Positions 26,142 to 30,719 of a stretch of 30,719 nucleotides of DNA are shown one piece after another (position 1 is the stretch's first letter; every line of letters begins with the position of its first letter). The DNA lies in assembly GCA_046482855.1 (NCBI GenBank), contig JAWOEH010000126.1, positions 1 to 30,719 on the forward strand, in the 5' to 3' direction. The translations under genes and the position numbers were made by a program. The notes beneath the pieces are model-generated. The model did not search any database, had not been told where the DNA came from, and was given only the letters and a program-made list of their open reading frames with translations. Origin of the DNA: CAYVSF01 sp046482855. GTDB lineage: Bacteria; Bacteroidota; Bacteroidia; Bacteroidales; UBA12077.

Positions 26142-26149
26142 TATTTTTG
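26142..26149 (+). promoter_or_regulatory. -7 promoter box (TATTTTTG) of mutS
   Basis: Matches TAnnTTTG 51 nt before the mutS start. A TTTG at 26114-26117 is 24 nt upstream, more than the usual 19-21, so the -33 element is uncertain. Confidence 0.4.
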
Positions 26150-26200
26150 CTTTTTAACGTGAAATAGTCGGGTTACTATTGATTTTAAACTAGATATATT

Positions 26201-28819
26201 TTGGCTAAAGCAACTAAGAAAAGTTCGGAAACCCCTTTAATGCTGCAATATTTCTCCATTAAGAAGAAACACCCCGATGCATTGTTATTATTTCGGGTGG
26301 GAGATTTTTATGAAACATTTGGAGAGGATGCTGTTAAGGCATCACGTATCTTAGGAATTACATTAACAAAACGTGCCAATGGAGCTGCCTCCTATGTCGA
26401 CTTGGCAGGGATTCCTTATCATGCGTTGGAGACCTATTTACCCAAACTGATACGGGCCGGTCAACGAGTAGCCATTTGTGAGCAACTGGAAGATCCTAAG
26501 AAAACAAAGAAAATTGTTAAGCGGGGTGTTACGGAGTTGGTTACTCCCGGAGTGGCTTACAACGATAATGTGCTGGAGCATAAAGAGAATAATTTTTTGG
26601 CCGCTCTACATTTTGGGAAAGAATTGGGCGGTGTAGCTTTCATGGATATTACTACAGGCGAGTTTTTCACGGCTGAAGGGAGCTATGAGTATATCGACAA
26701 ACTTATGAGTAGTTTTCAGCCGAAAGAGGTGCTCTTTGAGCGCAGTAAGCACTCGCTTGTTGAATCGATTATTGGCAGCAGGTATTATACCTATAAAATG
26801 GACGACTGGGTGTTTGTTGAAGAAACCGCCCGCGAAAAACTGAAAGAAAAGTTTCAGACCCAGAGCCTGAAAGGTTTTGGTATTGATGAAATGAGCTATG
26901 GCATCATTGCTGCCGGAGCTATTTTGCAATACCTCGATCTTACCGAACATCAACGAACCACCCATGTAACTACCATAAAACGCATAGAAGAGGAACGTTT
27001 TGTGTGGCTCGATAAGTTCACGATACGTAATCTGGAACTTTTTTATTCGGTGAACGAAGGGGCCAAAACCCTTGTGGATGTAATCGATCGTACCATATCG
27101 CCTATGGGCGGGCGCATGTTAAAGCGATGGGTAGCGCTGCCACTGAAAGAACAACAAGCCGTGCAGGAGCGTCTGGATGTGGTGGAACATTTTTTGCACG
27201 ATGCCGATTTTTCTGAAGTTATTGCTGAGCACCTTGAGCAGATTGGCGATTTGGAGCGCCTTACTTCCAAAATAGCTACCGGGCGTATCAATCCACGGGA
27301 ACTCAATCAACTGAGGTTGGCACTTACGGCTATCGAACCCGTAAAGAGTGTCTGTTTAGCCTCAAATAATCAAGCGTTAAAGCAAATTGGTGATCAATTA
27401 AATCCTTGTTTGAATATACGTGAACGAATTGCGGCTGAAATTGAACCCGACCCACCTGCCCAACTAAATAAAGGACATGTGATTGCTCGTGGAATATCGC
27501 CCGAGCTTGACGAGTTGCGGGATATTGCCCACTCTGGAAAGGATTATCTGGCCCAATTAAAGGACCGGGAAGTGGAACGTACCGGCATAACTTCCCTGAA
27601 AATTAGTTTTAATAATGTATTTGGTTATTACATTGAGGTGCGTAATACCCATAAAGATAAAGTACCTGAGGATTGGATTCGTAAACAGACCTTGGTAAAT
27701 GCCGAACGATATATAACGGAAGAGTTAAAAGAGTACGAAGAGAAAATTTTGGGGGCTGAGGAGAAATCGCTGGTGCTGGAGACAGAATTATTTACGAAAC
27801 TGGTGGCGTCGCTAACCGATTATATTTCTGCCATACAGTTAAACGCATCGCTTATTGCCCGCCTGGATTGTTTGTTTTCCTTTGCCATGGTGGCACGTGA
27901 TCATAATTATGTAAAGCCTCAGGTGAACGACAGTTTGGTCATCGATATCAAGGAAGGACGTCACCCGGTTATTGAACAACAGTTGCCCATTGATGAGCGT
28001 TATGTGACAAATGATGTGCGGTTGGATTCGGAGAATGAGCAAATCATTATGATAACAGGGCCGAATATGTCGGGTAAGTCAGCCTTGCTACGACAAACGG
28101 CACTTATCACCTTGCTGGCTCAGATGGGGAGTTTTGTGCCGGCTAAATCGGCAGAAATTGGCTTGGTAGATAAGATCTTTACCCGCGTGGGCGCTTCCGA
28201 CAATATCAGCATGGGAGAATCCACATTTATGGTGGAGATGCATGAGGCAGCAAGTATTCTGAATAATGTGTCGGAACGAAGTCTGATTCTTCTGGATGAG
28301 ATAGGGCGTGGCACCAGTACGTACGACGGTATCTCCATTGCCTGGTCGATGGTGGAGTATCTGCATGAGCACCCCAGGGCAAGGGCTAAAACTTTGTTTG
28401 CCACCCACTATCATGAGCTGAATGAGATGGAAAAATCGTTCAGTCGGATTCGAAATTTTAATGTTTCGGTAAAGGAGTTGGAGGATAAGGTGATCTTCTT
28501 ACGAAAATTGAAGGCTGGAGGTAGTGAGCATAGTTTTGGTATTCACGTAGCTCGTATGGCTGGTATGCCCAAAAGTGTTGTGAAACGCGCGAATGATATT
28601 TTGAAAGATCTGGAGAGTGCAAACGGGAAATCAGCCGTATCTAAGCCTGTAACCAATATCGCTTCGCATCGCGAAGGGTTGCAGACCACCATTTTTCAGC
28701 TTGATGATCCGGTGCTCAAGCAGATTCGTGACGAGATAAAGTCGTTGGATGTAAACAATCTTACGCCTGTGGAAGCCCTGAATAAGCTAAATGAAATCAA
28801 GAAACATATTGGCTTATAG
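26201..28819 (+). CDS. mutS: DNA mismatch repair protein MutS
   Basis: MutS recognises mispaired bases and starts methyl-independent or MutL-dependent repair. The 872 residues are of normal length. The mismatch-reading F-x-E motif is in GDFYETFGEDA (F36, E38). Lever and clamp regions follow, then the ATPase: Walker A GPNMSGKS at about 620-627, DNISMGESTFMVEM, Walker B LILLDEIGRGTST and the His switch LFATHYHELNEME. The start is a TTG giving MAKATKKSSETPLMLQYFSIKKKHPD. The next in-frame ATG is residue 14, inside the conserved TPLMLQYF stretch, so the TTG (or a nearby non-ATG codon) must be used. It has a 5' gap of over 600 bases and no co-transcribed partner. Confidence 0.97.
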   Translation: MAKATKKSSETPLMLQYFSIKKKHPDALLLFRVGDFYETFGEDAVKASRILGITLTKRANGAASYVDLAGIPYHALETYLPKLIRAGQRVAICEQLEDPKKTKKIVKRGVTELVTPGVAYNDNVLEHKENNFLAALHFGKELGGVAFMDITTGEFFTAEGSYEYIDKLMSSFQPKEVLFERSKHSLVESIIGSRYYTYKMDDWVFVEETAREKLKEKFQTQSLKGFGIDEMSYGIIAAGAILQYLDLTEHQRTTHVTTIKRIEEERFVWLDKFTIRNLELFYSVNEGAKTLVDVIDRTISPMGGRMLKRWVALPLKEQQAVQERLDVVEHFLHDADFSEVIAEHLEQIGDLERLTSKIATGRINPRELNQLRLALTAIEPVKSVCLASNNQALKQIGDQLNPCLNIRERIAAEIEPDPPAQLNKGHVIARGISPELDELRDIAHSGKDYLAQLKDREVERTGITSLKISFNNVFGYYIEVRNTHKDKVPEDWIRKQTLVNAERYITEELKEYEEKILGAEEKSLVLETELFTKLVASLTDYISAIQLNASLIARLDCLFSFAMVARDHNYVKPQVNDSLVIDIKEGRHPVIEQQLPIDERYVTNDVRLDSENEQIIMITGPNMSGKSALLRQTALITLLAQMGSFVPAKSAEIGLVDKIFTRVGASDNISMGESTFMVEMHEAASILNNVSERSLILLDEIGRGTSTYDGISIAWSMVEYLHEHPRARAKTLFATHYHELNEMEKSFSRIRNFNVSVKELEDKVIFLRKLKAGGSEHSFGIHVARMAGMPKSVVKRANDILKDLESANGKSAVSKPVTNIASHREGLQTTIFQLDDPVLKQIRDEIKSLDVNNLTPVEALNKLNEIKKHIGL

Positions 28820-28857
28820 CGAGTCAGGAAATTTCGGTGATTTTTTCGAGGGTTTTT

Positions 28858-28888
28858 TTTGCAGAAAGGAAAATATTCCCCATATTTG
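28858..28888 (+). promoter_or_regulatory. Promoter of the tRNA pair (-33 TTTG, -7 CATATTTG)
   Basis: TTTG at 28858-28861 is followed after exactly 19 nt by CATATTTG at 28881-28888, one mismatch from TAnnTTTG. The tRNA-Gly gene begins 12 nt later. Confidence 0.7.
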
Positions 28889-28900
28889 CACCGCAATAAC

Positions 28901-28973
28901 GCGAGAATAGCTCAGTTGGTAGAGCACAACCTTGCCAAGGTTGGGGTCGCGGGTTCGAGTCCCGTTTCTCGCT
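28901..28973 (+). tRNA. tRNA-Gly (GCC)
   Basis: A complete cloverleaf: acceptor GCGAGAA with TTCTCGC, D arm GCTC AGTTGGTA GAGC, anticodon stem CAACC/GGTTG with loop TTGCCAA and anticodon GCC at 28934-28936, T arm GCGGG TTCGAGT CCCGT. Discriminator base T; the CCA end is not encoded. Confidence 0.97.
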
Positions 28974-28985
28974 CTTTTTTGATCC

Positions 28986-29071
28986 GCCCAGATGGCGGAA
29001 TTGGTAGACGCGCTGGACTTAAAATCCAGTAGCCATTATTGGCTGTGCGGGTTCAAGTCCCGCTCTGGGTA
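28986..29071 (+). tRNA. tRNA-Leu (UAA)
   Basis: An 86-nt class II tRNA: acceptor GCCCAGA with TCTGGGT (one G-T pair), anticodon stem CTGGA/TCCAG with loop CTTAAAA and anticodon TAA at 29020-29022, a long variable arm (AGCCATTATTGGCT), T loop TTCAAGT. Discriminator A; CCA not encoded. It lies 12 nt after tRNA-Gly, so the two are co-transcribed. tRNA-Leu genes are common attachment sites for integrative elements, and accessory-looking DNA starts directly after it. Confidence 0.97.
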
Positions 29072-29093
29072 CATTTCAAAATTACAATTGCTT

Positions 29094-29125
29094 AAAACCG
29101 TGTCATTTATATGATGCGGTTTTTT
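29094..29125 (+). terminator. Terminator after the tRNA pair
   Basis: AAAACCG at 29094-29100 pairs with CGGTTTT from 29117, and an inner TCAT/ATGA pairing closes a TTAT loop. The run of six T ends at 29125. Confidence 0.75.
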
Positions 29126-29164
29126 GTATTTCCCCACATGTTCCCCACAATTCAAAATTTTTGA

Positions 29165-29205
29165 CGAAAAAAGGGAATTCCACCCGTTGGCAAAACTCCC
29201 CTTTT
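29165..29205 (-). terminator. Terminator after the XRE regulator gene
   Basis: Leftward, AAAAGGGGA (29205-29197) pairs with TTCCCTTTT (29177-29169), with one G-U pair, and the T run continues to 29167. A small inner hairpin, CCA...TTGG on the + strand, sits in the loop. It lies 30 nt past the stop of the regulator gene. Confidence 0.65.
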
Positions 29206-29234
29206 ATCAAATCTGGACTTCAAAGATACAACTC

Positions 29235-29900
29235 TTATTCCCCTTCTTCAAAAAACAGCATCAAATAAGAATGCAGGTTTCTTTGTCGGAAACCAAGGTT
29301 TTTTATGTACTCTGGGCTGGCCTTAATGGCCTCCTCTCTCATTGCTGGGGTCATTTTCTGCCATAGTTCAAAGCTTTCCCTCTTATGGGATGAAGTTTTT
29401 CCGAATCCTGTTGCTTTGTGGCAAACTTCCCAGAATGAGTTAAACCCAGTGCTTTCATATTCCTTGTCGTATTTCTTACGTAATTCCCCCCTTTCCTTTC
29501 CGGTCATTTTCTGTTTGGGATGCTCTGGCTCCCCTTCTGCTTCTTTCGTGTTATACTCATGCACTTCCATTGTTTCCGGCAAATCGCTAACCTCAACATC
29601 TTTAAGCTGATGGGTGAAAGCAAAGTGAGTAAACAAATTTCGGTCAATAACTCCAATAGGGTAGTACTGGCCGTCGTGTTCGACAATCAGGCGGTTTGTT
29701 CGGTTCTCTTCTTTGGTGGAATGGAACAGCTCCCGGATGTCAACGTCTAAGGCATTTGCTATTCTTGCTAGTACTTCATACCTCGGCTGTCTTTTTCCGT
29801 TTACAATTAAGCTAAATGCGTTTCCTGTAATGCTTAGTTTTTCTGCTATCTCTTTACTTGATAGGTTTTTTTCCTTAATAATCTCTTTTATTCTCAGCAT
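29235..29900 (-). CDS. XRE-family transcriptional regulator with unknown C-terminal domain
   Basis: A 221-residue protein. Residues 1-62 are a Cro/CI-type helix-turn-helix (MLRIKEIIKEKNLSSKEIAEKLSITGNAFSLIVNGKRQPRYEVLARIANALDVDIRELF). A middle beta-like segment follows (NRLIVEHDGQYYPIGVIDRNLF), then an acidic linker (DLPETMEVHEYNTKEAEGEPEHPKQ). The C-terminal helical part is charged (MTGKERGELRKKYDKEYESTGFNSFWEVCHKATGFG ... MREEAIKASPEYIKNLGFRQRNLHSYLMLFFEEGE). The C-terminal part has no peptidase motif of the LexA/CI type that I can see. The gene is divergent from a small unknown gene. The intergenic region holds repeats that are good candidates for its own operators, implying autoregulation and control of the neighbour, as in phage or plasmid control regions. 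Confidence 0.8.
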   Translation of the reverse strand: MLRIKEIIKEKNLSSKEIAEKLSITGNAFSLIVNGKRQPRYEVLARIANALDVDIRELFHSTKEENRTNRLIVEHDGQYYPIGVIDRNLFTHFAFTHQLKDVEVSDLPETMEVHEYNTKEAEGEPEHPKQKMTGKERGELRKKYDKEYESTGFNSFWEVCHKATGFGKTSSHKRESFELWQKMTPAMREEAIKASPEYIKNLGFRQRNLHSYLMLFFEEGE

Positions 29901-29913
29901 GATTCTAAATGTT

Positions 29914-29936
29914 AAATTATATCAATTCCGATAATT
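29914..29936. promoter_or_regulatory. Operator-like direct repeat, copy 1
   Basis: A 23-bp sequence beginning AAATTATATCAATTCC and ending GATAATT, identical to copy 2 at 29952-29974. It contains the half-sites TATC and GATA six bases apart. It lies 13 bases upstream of the regulator's ATG. Confidence 0.75.
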
Positions 29937-29951
29937 CCTGTCTAAACTACA

Positions 29952-29974
29952 AAATTATATCAATTCCGATAATT
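29952..29974. promoter_or_regulatory. Operator-like direct repeat, copy 2
   Basis: Perfect second copy of the 23-bp repeat, 38 bases from copy 1 start to start. The spacing is between three and four helix turns (38/10.5 is about 3.6). Confidence 0.75.
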
Positions 29975-29999
29975 ATTTGCCAAATTATTTTCGTTTTTG

Positions 30000-30030
30000 T
30001 TTGTTTGAGTTATCGCAACCGTTATATTTG
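30000..30030 (+). promoter_or_regulatory. Consensus promoter (TTTG-N19-TATATTTG) with embedded degenerate operator
   Basis: TTTG at 30000-30003, then exactly 19 bases, then TATATTTG at 30023-30030, a full Bacteroidetes -33/-7 promoter driving the 30078 gene. A degenerate, inverted copy of the operator repeat (TTATCGCAACCGTTATATT, 30010-30028) lies across the spacer and -7 box, the place for a repressor. A further half-site, CGATAATT, is at 30052-30059. Confidence 0.75.
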
Positions 30031-30077
30031 TGCTTTGTTGTTTGACAAATACGATAATTTTAATAAACTTTTTGCAT

Positions 30078-30386
30078 ATGTGTAAATCAAACCAGAACGC
30101 TCGGAGGCCTATCGGTTTTCAACAGAAACACCAAAACCAGCTAACACACGTTCCCCGAACTGAATCCGGTTCGTGTGATATTCCGACTTTTAAAAATGCA
30201 TATTGGGAAGCCATTCAAAAGATAACACGTGAGTTTATTGAGGCTGAAACCAAAGGTCACGGCAATTCCTTTTTGCAATTCAAGAAAAAATACGAGGCTG
30301 CTTGTGCTCTTTACCGGGATGAAAAGAAAGATTTGCCCGGGCAGATTTCAGAATTTAAGCACAGATTATTGGATATTGAGCCGTGA
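30078..30386 (+). CDS. Small protein divergent from the XRE regulator, unknown function
   Basis: A 102-residue protein from the ATG at 30078. The N-terminal third is polar and probably disordered (MCKSNQNARRPIGFQQKHQNQLTHVPRTESGS). The remainder looks helical (FKNAYWEAIQKITREFIEAETKGHGNSFLQFKKKYEAACALYRDEKKDLPGQISEFKHRLLDIE). No known motif is visible and I do not recognise it. A frame opens at a GTG at 30030, but that base is the last of the -7 box TATATTTG, so the ATG at 30078 is the start, with a leader of about 40 nt. Placed where a phage or element would carry its first early gene under regulator control; the function is not inferable. Confidence 0.65.
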   Translation: MCKSNQNARRPIGFQQKHQNQLTHVPRTESGSCDIPTFKNAYWEAIQKITREFIEAETKGHGNSFLQFKKKYEAACALYRDEKKDLPGQISEFKHRLLDIEP

Positions 30387-30431
30387 GTTTAATCAATGCA
30401 CAAATAACAGAGAATTTTATGTAGCAGTGAG

Positions 30432-30457
30432 AGCCGGACAATCAATCCGGCTTTTTT
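30432..30457 (+). terminator. Rho-independent terminator of the 30078 gene
   Basis: AGCCGGA at 30432-30438 pairs with TCCGGCT at 30446-30452 around a 7-base loop, followed by T up to 30457. It overlaps the 3' end of the convergent 83-residue gene, whose stop codon lies in the loop. Confidence 0.85.
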
Positions 30458-30693
30458 CGTTCCTGTTCCATCTGCTTTATAAGCTCTTCTCGCTCTCTTC
30501 TTTCTTCTGGAGTCATGGCTTTCAGTTCATTTTCAACCTGCATACCAAAGGCTTCATTTTCGGCCTCTATACGGTCAGCCCATCCGGCCAATGATTTTCG
30601 CCTTTTCTCCTTTTCCACCTCCGGAAGTGCGTCCCATTCTTTTTGTCGCTGGTCTGATTCTTTGCAGAATTTTTCAAAATCAAAATCTTTCAT
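30442..30693 (-). CDS. Small charged helical protein, unknown function
   Basis: An 83-residue protein, very rich in Glu, Lys and Arg (MKDFDFEKFCKESDQRQKEWDALPEVEKEKRRKSLAGWADRIEAENEAFG ... MTPEERREREELIKQMEQERKKPD). It is likely one or two long helices with coiled-coil tendency, with no signal or membrane segment. Two Trp residues and MTPEERRER are its only distinctive points. The stop codon is within the loop of the terminator of the convergent gene. The ATG at 30693 has only 26 bases before the window edge, so its promoter is not visible. It may be part of the same accessory module as the XRE regulator. Coding status is plausible because composition and length are sound, but no family was recognised. 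Confidence 0.6.
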   Translation of the reverse strand: MKDFDFEKFCKESDQRQKEWDALPEVEKEKRRKSLAGWADRIEAENEAFGMQVENELKAMTPEERREREELIKQMEQERKKPD

Positions 30694-30719
30694 GCTGTTT
30701 TACTCTTTTTGTGTTACCT

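Larger units (their letters stand above)
25529..26200. other. Structured 672-base intergenic region
   Basis: A divergent gap between the dehydrogenase gene and mutS with no credible protein gene on either strand. It is AT-rich and contains, left to right: an imperfect cruciform (25621-25661), a 12-bp hairpin (25709-25739), a closed multi-helix domain (25741-25862), a terminator hairpin (25865-25897), a perfect 34-bp palindrome (25958-25991) and the mutS -7 box (26142-26149). Confidence 0.7.

Noticed and set aside
28986..29160. Duplicated tRNA-Leu 3' end as an attachment repeat
   Set aside because: I looked for a second copy of the tRNA 3' end to the right and found only short AT-rich similarities (TTCAAAATT), which are not evidence.
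1..30719. CRISPR arrays, insertion sequences, rRNA genes
   Set aside because: No regularly spaced repeats, transposase frames or rRNA sequence seen in the window.

Overview
The window looks like chromosomal DNA of a Bacteroidetes bacterium, probably from the Bacteroidales/Marinilabiliales side. The basis is family content (fused SecDF, DUF5686 and DUF5916 outer-membrane proteins, a TIGR02757 protein, Bacteroidetes-type secreted endonuclease with choice-of-anchor and Ig-like modules) and the recurrent Bacteroidetes -7 promoter element TAnnTTTG, in two places paired with a -33 TTTG exactly 19 nt upstream. It is mostly housekeeping DNA with an accessory-looking right end and a foreign-looking left edge.

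Left edge (1-124): about 120 bases of GC-rich sequence encode a fragment of thiamine biosynthesis protein ThiC, abutting out of frame the 3' part of a secreted endonuclease gene. This looks like a chimeric junction. 125-8812 is a leftward block: endonuclease I; then the cluster era - small unknown protein - der - lipoprotein (two ribosome-assembly GTPases); a DUF5686 outer-membrane protein; and an RsuA/RluB-type pseudouridine synthase.

From 8971 transcription runs rightward: phosphoglucosamine mutase; a tripartite exporter (membrane-fusion protein, MacB/FtsX-type permease, TolC-like channel) with no ATPase in the cluster; fused secDF behind its own terminator and promoter; then tatA - Na+/Ca2+ exchanger - DUF5916 protein; then lolD - TIGR02757 - trmN6. 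A leftward saccharopine-dehydrogenase-like gene converges on trmN6, with overlapping stop codons.

The 672-base gap 25529-26200, between the divergent dehydrogenase and mutS genes, has no credible protein gene but is rich in structure: a 10-bp long-range helix enclosing further helices, terminator-like hairpins on both sides, and a perfect 34-bp palindrome. I read it as a probable undescribed small structured RNA plus a possible protein-binding palindrome.

After mutS come tRNA-Gly(GCC) and tRNA-Leu(UAA). Immediately beyond lies a small regulatory module: a leftward XRE-family regulator, a divergent intergenic region with a perfect 23-bp direct repeat plus degenerate copies around a consensus promoter, and two small unknown genes. 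This resembles the control region of a prophage or integrative element sitting next to a tRNA gene, but no integrase is visible inside the window.

Several long frames begin at TTG/GTG codons inside or at the end of a -7 promoter box (era, the pseudouridine synthase, the 30078 gene), or, for glmM, upstream of it. In those cases I placed the start at the downstream ATG.
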